This document shows positions 17,865 to 26,432 of a stretch of 58,024 nucleotides of DNA, in pieces (the stretch's first letter is position 1; the number at the start of each line of letters is the position of its first letter). The DNA comes from Pedobacter sp. ISL-64 (lineage in GTDB: Bacteria; Bacteroidota; Bacteroidia; Sphingobacteriales; Sphingobacteriaceae). Both the position numbers and the translations under genes were made by a program. Location of the stretch: NCBI RefSeq assembly GCF_018613605.1, contig NZ_JAGGPU010000012.1, positions 1 through 58,024 of the forward strand. The letters are read 5' to 3'. Below the pieces are notes generated by a model. It ran no database searches and had not been told where the DNA came from. It saw only the letters and a program-made list of their open reading frames with translations.

Positions 17865-19178
17865 ATGAAAAAAAGAATTCTTTTTGCTTTGGCCATTTCC
17901 GGTCTGTGCTTAAGTGCTTCTGCCCAAAAAGTACAGTTTACGGAATTTGACCTTGACAATGGCCTCCATGTCATTCTACACCAAGACAAAACCGCTCCAG
18001 TAGTTGCCGTTTCGGTAATGTATCATGTTGGTTCTAAAGATGAAGAAACCCAGCGTACAGGTTTTGCTCACTTTTTCGAACACTTATTATTCGAAGGTTC
18101 GGATAACATCAAAAAAGGTGAATTTATGAAATTAGTAAGTAGTAACGGCGGCCAGAACAATGCCAATACTTCTCAAGACCGTACTTTTTATTATGAACTT
18201 TTTCCATCAAACCAATTGGAACTGGGTTTATGGCTGGAAAGCGAAAGAATGTTACACCCGGTAATTAACGAAAGTGGAGTAAAAACACAAAATGAGGTAG
18301 TAAAAGAAGAAAAACGTTTACGCATAGACAACTCACCTTACGGAAAATTTACAGAGAAAATTTTCGGTCATTTATTTGATGGGCATCCTTACCGTTGGCA
18401 GCCAATTGGTTCAATGGAGCACTTAGACGCAGCAAAATTGAGCGAGTTTATTGCTTTCTTTAAAAAGTATTATGTGCCTAACAATGCGGTTTTAACCATT
18501 GCCGGCGATTTAGATATAGAGAAGACCAAAGCTTTAGTAAAATCATACTTTGCCGAAGTACCTAAAGGTGCACAAATTGTTCGTCAAGAATTCAAATTAC
18601 CAGAAATTACCAAAGAAATTATCGATACTGCTTATGATGCCAACATTCAGATCCCGGCCATCTTCGCGGCTTACCGCGTACCAGGAATGAAGAGCAGAGA
18701 AAGCAAGGTTTTAGGTATGATCAGCTCTATTTTATCAGAAGGTGGAAGCTCGAGATTAAGCACTAAAATGGTCGATCAAAAGAAAACTGCCCTGCAGGTT
18801 GCTGCTTTTAACTATTCGCTTGAAGATTATGGCGCTTATATCACCTTAGCTTTACCCAATAAGAATACACCGCTTAACGATTTATTAAAAGATATTGATG
18901 AAGAAGTTTTACGTCTTCAAACCGATTTGATTAGCGAAAGTGATTATAAAAAACTACAGAATAAATTCGAAAACAACTACGTAAGTGCAAACAGTAAAAT
19001 GTTGGGTGTAGCTGAAAACCTGGCCGATGGTTATACTTTCCATGATAAGGATACAAACGATATCAACAAGGAATTAGAGGTAATTAGATCCATTACCCGT
19101 GAGGAGATCAGAGACGTTGCTAAAAAGTACCTGAACAAAAACCAAAGAGTTGTATTGTATTACTTACCTAAGAAATAA
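17865..19178 (+). CDS. M16 family zinc peptidase, catalytic subunit
   Basis: The 437-residue protein has a signal peptide ending ASAQ (near residue 21) and the inverted zinc motif HFFEHLLFEGS (HxxEH). A downstream Glu lies in TQNEVVKEEKRLR as third zinc ligand, so it should be an active pitrilysin/insulinase-like peptidase in the periplasm. The C-terminal half is the structural M16 domain (MVDQKKTALQVAAFNYSLEDYGAYITLAL). The next gene, 33 bases downstream, encodes a second M16 protein without the zinc site. This repeats the active/inactive pairing seen in two-subunit bacterial M16 proteases. Substrates are unknown, probably peptides. Confidence 0.9.
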   Translation: MKKRILFALAISGLCLSASAQKVQFTEFDLDNGLHVILHQDKTAPVVAVSVMYHVGSKDEETQRTGFAHFFEHLLFEGSDNIKKGEFMKLVSSNGGQNNANTSQDRTFYYELFPSNQLELGLWLESERMLHPVINESGVKTQNEVVKEEKRLRIDNSPYGKFTEKIFGHLFDGHPYRWQPIGSMEHLDAAKLSEFIAFFKKYYVPNNAVLTIAGDLDIEKTKALVKSYFAEVPKGAQIVRQEFKLPEITKEIIDTAYDANIQIPAIFAAYRVPGMKSRESKVLGMISSILSEGGSSRLSTKMVDQKKTALQVAAFNYSLEDYGAYITLALPNKNTPLNDLLKDIDEEVLRLQTDLISESDYKKLQNKFENNYVSANSKMLGVAENLADGYTFHDKDTNDINKELEVIRSITREEIRDVAKKYLNKNQRVVLYYLPKK

Positions 19179-19211
19179 GCAGATCGCTTTTTCATTTTAA
19201 TTATTAAAAAC

Positions 19212-21290
19212 ATGAAGAAATTATTCATTATAGCTGCAGTTTCCTTATTGGCTCAAGGTATTTCAGCACAAACAATAGACCGAAGCCACAAACCAAAACC
19301 AGGTCCGGCACCCATTATTACCGTTGGCGATCCTGTGATTTATAAATTAGCGAATGGCATAACTGTTTTGGTGGTAGAAAACCATAAACTACCAAAAGTA
19401 GCAGCAAGTTATAGTATCGATGCAGGTCCCATTACTGAAGGTGCTAAAGCAGGCGTAGTAGGTTTGATGGGCAGTATGCTAAACGAGGGAACCACAACTA
19501 AAACAAAAGCACAATTTGACGAAGCGGTAGATCAGCTTGGCGCTGATGTAAGTGCAGGGGCATATGGGGGCTCAGCTTCTGCTTTAACCCGTTATTTTCC
19601 TGAGGCATTTGCTTTAATGGCGGAGAGTATCCGTAAACCTGCTTTTCCCGCAGAATCTTTCGAAAAACTAAAATCGCAAACCATTACTGGATTAAAATCT
19701 AATGAGAAAAGTGCGAAAGCCATTTCTGCACGTGTAGTAAATGCTTTGGCCTATGGCAAAAACCATCCTTATGGAGAGTTTGAAACCGAGGCTTCTATTA
19801 CAGGTATTACTTTAGACGATGTAAAAGCAGCTTATAAGAAATACATTACCCCATCTAGAGGTTATTTAACTTTTGTAGGTGATATTAAACCAGAAGCAGC
19901 AAAAGCTTTGGCAGAGAAAGCCTTTGGCGATTGGAAAGGAACCGCCTTAACTTTACCAGTACTTACTAAAGTTGTTAATCCTGCCAAAACAGAAGTTGAC
20001 ATCATTAATGTGAGCAATGCTGTTCAATCTGAAATTACAGTTGTGAACTTAATCGACCTGCCAATGAGCAGCCCAGATTATTTCCCGATTTTATTGGCAA
20101 ACCAGATTTTAGGTGGTGGCTCTGAATCGAGGTTATTTGATAACCTCCGTGAGAAACATGGCTTTACTTATGGTGCGTATTCTAGCACAGGTTCGGGCCG
20201 TTTTCAATCTAAATTTTCGGCCAATGCAGCCGTTAGAAATGAAAAAGTTGACAGTGCAGTGGTGGAATTTTTAAGAGAAATTAATACGATCCGCACGGCA
20301 AAGGTAACTGCTGATGAATTACAGAATGCGAAAAATCTTTTCAACGGATCGTTTGCATTGGGCTTAGAAAATCCGGCACGAACTGCAGGGTTTGCGAGCA
20401 ATATCTTAATTAATAACTTACCGAAAGATTTTTACCGTACTTATTTACAAAAGATTAATGCGGTAACAACCGACGATATTTTAAGGGTAACCAAAAAATA
20501 CTTTAACCATGATAATACACGTATTGTTATTGTAGGCAAAAGTGATGCATTTGCGGCAGGCTTAACGAAAGCAGGCTTTAAAACACAGGTTTATGATAAC
20601 TATGCGAATGCAGTTAAAGCAACCGAAACTGCTGCTGTACCAACAGCTGCGCCTGCAGAAATTATCAAAAACTACATTAAAGCCATTGGCGGTGAAGAAG
20701 CCATTAAAAAAATTACTTCCTTACAGCAAAATGGTGAAATGGAAATGCAAGGTCAAAAGCTTATGGTTACCATTAAAAACATGGCGCCGAACTTAAGCAG
20801 CATGGAAATTTCTATGGGTGGCCAAACTGCCATGAAACAGGTTTACAATGGAAAAACAGGTTATGCGATGCAAATGGGCCAAAAGGCTGAATTAACTGGC
20901 GATGACCTGGCTGAAAAGAAAGATGATAAAGGTTATGGCGGTCAACTCTACTATGCAACCGATGGAACGAAAATTGAAGCAGCCGGAACAGCAAAGGTAG
21001 GTACTGCTGATGCTTTTAAATTAAATATCACTTCTCCATCGGGCAAAAAGAAAACTGAATACTACGATACCAAATCGGGTTTACTTTTAAAAGATGAAAG
21101 TACCACGACCAAAGGTGGGGCTGAAATTAGTCAATCTACAGAATATTCAAACTACAAGAAAGTTGGCGATGTATTATTTCCATTTACCTTAACTCAATCG
21201 GTGGCAACCCCACAAGGTTCTCAGGAGTTTTCAGTTGTAATTAAAGACATTAAAATTAATCCTCCATTAAAAACCGAAGATTTTAATTAG
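19212..21290 (+). CDS. M16 family protein, non-catalytic partner with extra C-terminal domain
   Basis: The 692-residue secreted protein (signal ending ISAQ) has two M16 folds up to about residue 465 but lacks HxxEH: the matching place reads GLMGSMLNEGTTTK. The R/Y element needed in the C-domain is kept (FDNLREKHGFTYGAYSS). These are features of the inactive subunit of paired M16 proteases. From about residue 480 to the end it has an additional beta-rich domain (EEAIKKITSLQQNGEMEMQGQKL ... YYDTKSGLLLKDEST ... YSNYKKVGDVLFPFTLTQ). That domain resembles LolA/DUF4292-type lipid-binding or outer-membrane-lipoprotein folds. The fusion suggests membrane association; this is inference. It ends in a terminator. 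Confidence 0.87.
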   Translation: MKKLFIIAAVSLLAQGISAQTIDRSHKPKPGPAPIITVGDPVIYKLANGITVLVVENHKLPKVAASYSIDAGPITEGAKAGVVGLMGSMLNEGTTTKTKAQFDEAVDQLGADVSAGAYGGSASALTRYFPEAFALMAESIRKPAFPAESFEKLKSQTITGLKSNEKSAKAISARVVNALAYGKNHPYGEFETEASITGITLDDVKAAYKKYITPSRGYLTFVGDIKPEAAKALAEKAFGDWKGTALTLPVLTKVVNPAKTEVDIINVSNAVQSEITVVNLIDLPMSSPDYFPILLANQILGGGSESRLFDNLREKHGFTYGAYSSTGSGRFQSKFSANAAVRNEKVDSAVVEFLREINTIRTAKVTADELQNAKNLFNGSFALGLENPARTAGFASNILINNLPKDFYRTYLQKINAVTTDDILRVTKKYFNHDNTRIVIVGKSDAFAAGLTKAGFKTQVYDNYANAVKATETAAVPTAAPAEIIKNYIKAIGGEEAIKKITSLQQNGEMEMQGQKLMVTIKNMAPNLSSMEISMGGQTAMKQVYNGKTGYAMQMGQKAELTGDDLAEKKDDKGYGGQLYYATDGTKIEAAGTAKVGTADAFKLNITSPSGKKKTEYYDTKSGLLLKDESTTTKGGAEISQSTEYSNYKKVGDVLFPFTLTQSVATPQGSQEFSVVIKDIKINPPLKTEDFN

Positions 21291-21312
21291 GTTTTAGATA
21301 CAATTTATCTCG

Positions 21313-21345
21313 AAAGCCATCCCGATTTTAGATCGGGACGGCTTT
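21313..21345 (+). terminator. Terminator after the M16 pair
   Basis: Arms AAAGCCATCCCGAT (21313-21326) and ATCGGGACGGCTTT (21332-21345) pair with one mismatch around a 5-base loop and run into a stretch of T. Confidence 0.85.
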
Positions 21346-21496
21346 TTTTTTGTGTTTTTTTTATTGCAGGCAACCAATTGTAAAAAGTGTACGTAACGAT
21401 TAAGATTTCAATAGAAATTATTTAAAAGCCCATGGTTATTACAAAAACCGCGATAGTTTTCAAATAAACAAAACATAAATCTTAAAAAATTCGGAT

Positions 21497-21631
21497 ATGG
21501 CTGCAAAAAAACAAGTTATCGCAATTTTATTTGCTGTATTTCTGATCATGTTATGCCTATCGGTAAAAGCAAAAGACAATTCGGCCATCCCTACAAAAAA
21601 ATCCATTACCCTGTACCATAATCGAATATGA
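21497..21631 (+). CDS. Possible small secreted peptide (44 residues)
   Basis: An ATG at 21497 opens a 44-codon frame. It begins MAAKKQVIAILFAVFLIMLC and ends LSVKA, a good signal peptide with two lysines, a 16-residue hydrophobic core and an AxA-like VKA cut site. A 19-residue mature part follows (KDNSAIPTKKSITLYHNRI). It ends 49 bases before the cytochrome gene on the same strand and after the terminator of the M16 pair, so it could be the first gene of the redox operon. It could also be chance or the remnant of a longer protein. No homologue is recalled. Confidence 0.4.
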   Translation: MAAKKQVIAILFAVFLIMLCLSVKAKDNSAIPTKKSITLYHNRI

Positions 21632-21680
21632 GGATATAAATATGACTCTACCACCAATTTTTAATCTTAAGTAAATACCT

Positions 21681-22049
21681 ATGAAAAAACAAAATTCAAT
21701 CTTTTTATTAGCCGCAATTACGGCCTTGCTTTTTGCCTGCTCTAAAAAACAAGCAGAAGAATTAAAGCCCGAAACTCCAAAACCCAATGGCCCAACACCT
21801 GTAACCACTGCGAATGTAACCTACACAAATTTTGCCGGGGCATTGTTTAAAACCAAATGTAACAGCTGCCATGGCCCTAATGGGGGAATGAAAGGAGTAT
21901 GGGCATTGAATGGTTTAGCCTCTATAAAAAATGATGCACGTGTAGCTAATTCTGTTCTAGTTACCAAAACAATGCCAAGAGGTGGATCAATAACCACTAA
22001 CGAAAGGGAATTATTACAAGCCTGGGTTGATAAAGGCATGCCAGAATAA
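21681..22049 (+). CDS. Small c-type cytochrome lipoprotein
   Basis: The 122-residue protein carries a lipoprotein signal (AAITALLFAC, Cys 20), a proline-rich linker, and one heme-attachment motif CNSCH (residues 60-64). A methionine in TKTMPRGG (Met 98) is a likely sixth heme ligand. Length and motif order fit a monoheme cytochrome c domain of the PSCyt/DUF1588-like group facing the periplasm. It is the first recognisable gene of a run that continues with YceI, DUF5777 and Rieske genes on the same strand, which suggests an envelope electron-transfer or peroxide/redox-linked function. The donor and acceptor are unknown. Confidence 0.85.
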   Translation: MKKQNSIFLLAAITALLFACSKKQAEELKPETPKPNGPTPVTTANVTYTNFAGALFKTKCNSCHGPNGGMKGVWALNGLASIKNDARVANSVLVTKTMPRGGSITTNERELLQAWVDKGMPE

Positions 22050-22107
22050 TAAATAAGGATTAACGCCAATCAAGATGGTTCCATTAAAAATTTAAACAGA
22101 TACACCG

Positions 22108-22650
22108 ATGCAAAAACTACTTTTCACCTTAATAGCCTTGTTATTATGCACAGGCATAAAAGCGCAGATATGGGTAAGTAAAAATGTAACTTCTTCATTT
22201 TTCTCTTCAACACCTGTTGAAGATATAGAGGCGTTGAGCAAAACAGGCGCTTCAGCCCTCAATACCAAAACCAACGATATCATTTTCAAAATCAACAATA
22301 CTTCTTTTCAGTTTAAGAAAAAGTTGATGCAGGAACATTTTAACGAAAACTATATTGAAAGCGACAAATACCCAACTTCAGATTTTAAAGGAAAAATTAT
22401 AGAACAGATTGATTTTTCGAAACCAGGCACTTATCCAATTACCATAAAAGGGAACCTGCAGATCCATGGGGTTACCAAAGAATATCAGGTTAAAGGTTCG
22501 CTGGTTATCACAGCTGATGAGGCAAAGGCTACTTCGGCTTTTAATGTAAAACTTGCCGATCATGCCATCAAAATCCCAACAATTGTTTTCAAACAAATTG
22601 CCGAAACCATACAGGTAAAAATGACGGCTACTTATCAACCTAAAAAATAA
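22108..22650 (+). CDS. YceI family protein
   Basis: The 180-residue exported protein (signal ending KAQ near residue 19) has the lipocalin-like YceI fold. Visible parts are a central amphipathic hairpin (NTSFQFKKKLMQEHFNENYIESDKYPTSDFKGKI), the conserved strand GNLQIHGVTKEYQVKGSL, and the final strand TIVFKQIAETIQVKMTATY. YceI proteins bind polyisoprenoid chains in the periplasm and are found with redox genes. Here it sits between a cytochrome c gene (58 bases upstream) and a DUF5777 barrel gene (6 bases downstream), so a quinone- or lipid-carrier role in the same pathway is plausible but unproven. Confidence 0.87.
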   Translation: MQKLLFTLIALLLCTGIKAQIWVSKNVTSSFFSSTPVEDIEALSKTGASALNTKTNDIIFKINNTSFQFKKKLMQEHFNENYIESDKYPTSDFKGKIIEQIDFSKPGTYPITIKGNLQIHGVTKEYQVKGSLVITADEAKATSAFNVKLADHAIKIPTIVFKQIAETIQVKMTATYQPKK

Positions 22651-22656
22651 AACCTT

Positions 22657-23604
22657 ATGAAATATCATCTAAAATCACTTTTATACTTGTTTGCCCTTTG
22701 TTTACCAATAGTTGCTTCTGCACAGGATTCGCTCGAAAATGCATTGCAGATGCCTATAGAAAAAAAGAATGTAAAGGCCACATTTAAAGCAACCAAACTC
22801 ATTAACATACAAACCAATGAAACCATTTACAAAAACGAGATGGATTTCAGGGTAGATCACCGGTTTGGAGACATTGCCGGATCTGGTGGCGGAATTAAAA
22901 ACTTTTTCGGTCTGGATCAATCTACCGACATCCGCATTGGCTTTGAATATGGAATCAGCGATAAACTTTCTGTAGGCTTAGCAAGGGCAAAAGGCGCCGG
23001 AGTTGTAACACAATTGTACGAAGGAAACTTAAAATATCGGTTACTGGAACAAACAGATGATGAAAAAGTACCCGTAGCGGTAACATTGTTTGGCAGTACA
23101 ACCATTGCAGCCGTAAAAGCTTCAACTGATCCGACAGCGGTGAATGCTTACAGCAAATTTCAAGATCGTTTGACCTATGTGGTGCAAGCTGTAATTGCCC
23201 GTAAATTTAATTCGAACTTCTCGATGCTGGTCATGCCATCGTACGTACACCGCAACTTTACTGTTTTTGGAGACCAGAACGATATGCTTGCACTGTCTGT
23301 TGGTGGGCGTATTAAGATCACTAAACGGATGGCTTTTGTTGCCGATTATACTATTCCATTCAGAGATAAAGATAAAAAAGCCTACCTCGAAAACACCTTG
23401 GGAACGCAATATTACAAGACACTTGGTGCCGGACTTGAGTTTGAAACTGGCGGTCATATTTTCCACCTTAATTTCACTAATGCCACGGCCATACAGGAAT
23501 CGCAATTTATTACCGATACCAATACCTCTTGGCTGAAGGGACAATACCGTTGGGGTTTTAGTATTGCCCGAAGGTTCTCTTTCGATAAGAAGAAAGCAAA
23601 GTAG
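22657..23604 (+). CDS. DUF5777 family outer-membrane beta-barrel protein
   Basis: The 315-residue protein has a signal peptide ending ASAQ. It is followed by an alternating beta-strand pattern typical of an outer-membrane barrel: MDFRVDHRFGDIAGSGGGIKNFFGLDQSTDIRIGFEYGISDKLSVGLAR, KFNSNFSMLVMPSYVHRNF, KRMAFVADYTIPFRD, GHIFHLNFTNATAIQESQFITDTNTSWLKGQYRWGFSIAR. The HRFGDI and G-x-D-x-S-T-D-I blocks are what I associate with DUF5777. It starts 6 bases after the YceI gene, indicating cotranscription. It may be a pore or scaffold for the redox proteins of the operon (inference). Confidence 0.8.
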   Translation: MKYHLKSLLYLFALCLPIVASAQDSLENALQMPIEKKNVKATFKATKLINIQTNETIYKNEMDFRVDHRFGDIAGSGGGIKNFFGLDQSTDIRIGFEYGISDKLSVGLARAKGAGVVTQLYEGNLKYRLLEQTDDEKVPVAVTLFGSTTIAAVKASTDPTAVNAYSKFQDRLTYVVQAVIARKFNSNFSMLVMPSYVHRNFTVFGDQNDMLALSVGGRIKITKRMAFVADYTIPFRDKDKKAYLENTLGTQYYKTLGAGLEFETGGHIFHLNFTNATAIQESQFITDTNTSWLKGQYRWGFSIARRFSFDKKKAK

Positions 23605-23639
23605 ATCAAATTCAACCAAAAATAAAAACCTAAACAATT

Positions 23640-24092
23640 ATGGAACGTAACGAATTTATCAAATCATTGGGGCTGGGTGTTGCCATGGTTTGCACCGGCG
23701 CTTGCTTTTCTGCTTGCGGTAAAAAAAGTGATGCCCCAGAACCCGACAAACCTAATGGTAGTGGTGTTCCTTCGGGTACTACCGCAAGTGTAGATCTGAG
23801 TACGCAATTACTAACCGTTGGCGCATCTATCACTGTAAACAGCATATTGTTTATTCGTATCGCACCGGCGAATGCCAGCAACTCGTTTGTGGCCACACAA
23901 GCAGTTTGCCCACACCAGGGCGGTGCATTGAGTTTTATCCAGGCCAGCAATTACATTCAATGTGGCCTGCATAGTTCGCGTTATACCACTTCGGGTAGCA
24001 TTTTGGCCCAACCAAATGATGGTGGCACCACGAGTGTGCTAAAAGTTTATCCGCTTACTGTTTCAGGAAATATACTGACTGCCACAGCATAA
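23640..24092 (+). CDS. Rieske [2Fe-2S] lipoprotein
   Basis: The 150-residue protein begins with a short twin-Cys hydrophobic segment (GLGVAMVCTGACFSAC) that fits a lipoprotein signal, with the lipid Cys at 22 or 26. A Rieske domain follows with cluster ligands C90, H92 (CPHQGG) and C108, H111 (CGLHSSRY). Rieske clusters with two His ligands have relatively high potential and pass single electrons. The absence of a membrane helix and of a cytochrome b neighbour argues against a bc1/b6f complex. It is the last gene of the cytochrome c - YceI - DUF5777 - Rieske run and is followed by a terminator. Confidence 0.9.
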   Translation: MERNEFIKSLGLGVAMVCTGACFSACGKKSDAPEPDKPNGSGVPSGTTASVDLSTQLLTVGASITVNSILFIRIAPANASNSFVATQAVCPHQGGALSFIQASNYIQCGLHSSRYTTSGSILAQPNDGGTTSVLKVYPLTVSGNILTATA

Positions 24093-24110
24093 GTTTTTGT
24101 TTTTAAGGGT

Positions 24111-24138
24111 AAAGCAGTATCATAATTGGTACTGCTTT
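24111..24138 (+). terminator. Terminator of the cytochrome-YceI-DUF5777-Rieske run
   Basis: Arms AAAGCAGTA (24111-24119) and TACTGCTTT (24130-24138) flank a 10-base loop and lead into a run of T. Confidence 0.75.
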
Positions 24139-24153
24139 TTTTTATGACAATGA

Positions 24154-25296
24154 TTAAACAGTTACATTCTGTCCTTTTACATCAAATGCATCTCGTAAGC
24201 CTATGGCCAGCACATTAAAGGCATAAACAGTAAACATAATGGCTAAACCGGGCAAAACAGCTAAGTAGGCTGCATCCATAATGATATAACCATAATGTTC
24301 TTTAATCATGCTCCCCCAGCTTGGCATAGGTGGTTGAGCGCCAAAGCCTAAAAAGCTTAACCCTGTTTCCAGCAATATGGCTGAGGCAAAATTTGATGAG
24401 GCAACAACTAAAATTGGCCCCGCGATGTTCGGTAGTATATGTTTGATAATGGTTCTGCTCGTGCTAAAGCCCAAGGCTCTTGCCGCCTCTACAAATTCGA
24501 CTTCTTTTAAAGCCATTACCTGTCCGCGTACCAACCTTGCTACATCGACCCAGGTTGATAAGCCTACCGCAATAAAAATCTGCCAAAAACCCTTGCCTAA
24601 AGCGAATGATATGGCGATTACCAACAGTAACGAGGGCAGTGACCAAACTACGTTCATAAACCAACTGATGGCTGCGTCTACGCGACCACCAAAATAGCCA
24701 GCAATGGCTCCTAAACTCACGCCAATAAAAAGAGAGATGAGCACGGCCATTAAACCTACAGATAACGAAACTCTGATACCTAAAATCAACCGGCTTAATA
24801 AATCACGTCCGTAAATATCTGTGCCTAAAATATAAGTCTTTTTATAAATGTTATTTTTTTCGAAAAGCGCCTGCGGGCTACCTATTTTGGAAGGTACTAC
24901 GCAAGAAGGGCACAAATCTTTAAGTTCATACTTCGTTTCCCTGGCTTTTTCATCCTCGCCAATATATTCCTGTACAAAAACATTTTTATCTTTTATCTTG
25001 TAAGAAGTAATCGGGATACTTTTAAAAGTTGGTGTTTGCCCGTTTAACATTCTTTCGAAAAAGTTAAGCTTTTCTACTTTCGGGCTCCTACTTATAATTA
25101 AAAACGTAAATGTACTTCCTGGTTTCTTTTTGTTTAACTGGAGAATCTGAACGTTCGCATTTGGAGAATCATCAGGCATAATTAAATAACCCAAAATACC
25201 CATTACCATCAAAAGTAAAATAAAGGCCAATCCGCCGAAGGCAAATTTATTCCGTTTAAACTTTAACCATACTTTTTTTGATGGGCTATTATCCAT
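24154..25296 (-). CDS. ABC transporter permease, DppC/OppC type
   Basis: The 380-residue protein is an inner-membrane permease of the peptide/nickel importer class. One membrane helix near residues 18-37 precedes an extracytoplasmic stretch of about 110 residues. Five helices follow, and the cytoplasmic EAA loop VEAARALGFSTSRTIIKHILPN, which docks the ATPase, is clear. The block LGTDIYGRDLLSRLILGIRVSLSVG marks the DppC family. It is longer than usual because of the loop after helix 1. No DppB, ATPase or binding protein is adjacent; in Bacteroidota these genes can be scattered. It overlaps the glycosyltransferase gene by one base (shared TAATGG junction). Confidence 0.88.
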   Translation of the reverse strand: MDNSPSKKVWLKFKRNKFAFGGLAFILLLMVMGILGYLIMPDDSPNANVQILQLNKKKPGSTFTFLIISRSPKVEKLNFFERMLNGQTPTFKSIPITSYKIKDKNVFVQEYIGEDEKARETKYELKDLCPSCVVPSKIGSPQALFEKNNIYKKTYILGTDIYGRDLLSRLILGIRVSLSVGLMAVLISLFIGVSLGAIAGYFGGRVDAAISWFMNVVWSLPSLLLVIAISFALGKGFWQIFIAVGLSTWVDVARLVRGQVMALKEVEFVEAARALGFSTSRTIIKHILPNIAGPILVVASSNFASAILLETGLSFLGFGAQPPMPSWGSMIKEHYGYIIMDAAYLAVLPGLAIMFTVYAFNVLAIGLRDAFDVKGQNVTV

Positions 25297-26432
25297 TATC
25301 TAACCATTCTGCCTTTCCAATTGTATTTTCCGCTGTTTCCAGCAATGCCGATGTACACCATATAAAGCACATGCAGCACATTTAAAACTGGGATTAAAAT
25401 GAGTAAACTGCGCCTTTTTGCAAAGCCGGTTACATCCCATAAAAATAAGGTTTCTAAAATCATTTTAACCAATAGTTGATAAAATGTAATGGTCAAAAAA
25501 CCCGGAATAAACAGCCCGGTGATAAAGTTTGCCAGAATAGTGAGGTTAAAGATCCAAATCAGAACCCCTAATACGATAATAGCCTTATTTTTATAACGGG
25601 TACTTTTAGAAGCCCAACGTTTGCGTTGTTGAATAAATGCGCCCAAGGTTTCTTTTGCATGCGTATACACAATGGCTTCTCTATTTTTGAGAAAACCGAT
25701 CTGATCAGGATACTTGGCAGCAATTTTATGCAACAGTAGCTCATCATCACCTGAAGCCAGGTCATCTATACCCTGAAAGCCACCAACTTCATAAAAGGTT
25801 GTTTTCTCGTAAGCTAAATTTGCTCCGTTACAGGTAGAGGGTTCCCTATTGCCAATAGTAGAGGCCCCCAAGCCGATCAGGTATAGAAACTCTAACGACT
25901 GCAGGCGCTCAAAGAAACTTTTCTCCTGAAAATAGGCTACTGGAGAGGAGATCATTTTATAATTTTTCTGCTCATATAGGTTTACAATGGTAGCCAGCCA
26001 ATCTGCGCCCATCCTGCAATCGGCATCAGTAGTGATAATCAGATCGCCAGAACAAGTTCCTATTGCAGTTTGTATAGCCTTTTTTTTGTATGAATTCAGG
26101 GCCCTATCTTCATTCAGCTTAATCAGTTTCACATTCCGGTCTGTATAACTTAACACAATTTCTGCCGTACGATCGGTAGAATGGTCATCGATAATAATAA
26201 TTTCGGTTAAAACCTTAGGGTATCGCTGTGCAACCAGGTCATCAATGGTTTTGGTGATATTAGCTTCCTCATCCCTTGCAGCAACAATGATAGAAACTTT
26301 GGTTTGAGGATCGGACTTTTGTGGTGTAAAATAAACCAGGTTATGCCATCCTCTGATAAAATTAAGGACTAAAAAACCATAGATTAAGGTTAAAGCAGCA
26401 GATACCAGACTAATTAGATTTAAGATTTCCAA
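25296..26432 (-). CDS. Family 2 glycosyltransferase, membrane-bound
   Basis: The 378-residue protein has one N-terminal membrane helix, a GT-A domain and two or three C-terminal helices. Visible motifs are VSIIVAARDEEANITKTIDDL, IIIDDHSTDRTAEIV, the DxD-like TTDADCRMG that binds the metal-nucleotide, the acceptor-site region DDLASGDDELLLHKI, and QQRKRWASKS (the Q-x-x-R-W motif of processive enzymes). It likely transfers a sugar to a lipid or polysaccharide on the cytoplasmic side of the membrane; the sugar is unknown. Its start overlaps the upstream LPG-synthase-like gene by 23 bases, and it overlaps the permease by one, so the three are probably one transcript. Confidence 0.87.
   Translation of the reverse strand: MEILNLISLVSAALTLIYGFLVLNFIRGWHNLVYFTPQKSDPQTKVSIIVAARDEEANITKTIDDLVAQRYPKVLTEIIIIDDHSTDRTAEIVLSYTDRNVKLIKLNEDRALNSYKKKAIQTAIGTCSGDLIITTDADCRMGADWLATIVNLYEQKNYKMISSPVAYFQEKSFFERLQSLEFLYLIGLGASTIGNREPSTCNGANLAYEKTTFYEVGGFQGIDDLASGDDELLLHKIAAKYPDQIGFLKNREAIVYTHAKETLGAFIQQRKRWASKSTRYKNKAIIVLGVLIWIFNLTILANFITGLFIPGFLTITFYQLLVKMILETLFLWDVTGFAKRRSLLILIPVLNVLHVLYMVYIGIAGNSGKYNWKGRMVR

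Noticed and set aside
23122..23637. 171-codon minus-strand frame opposite the DUF5777 gene
   Set aside because: The barrel protein on the plus strand has a signal peptide and family blocks; the antisense frame has none.
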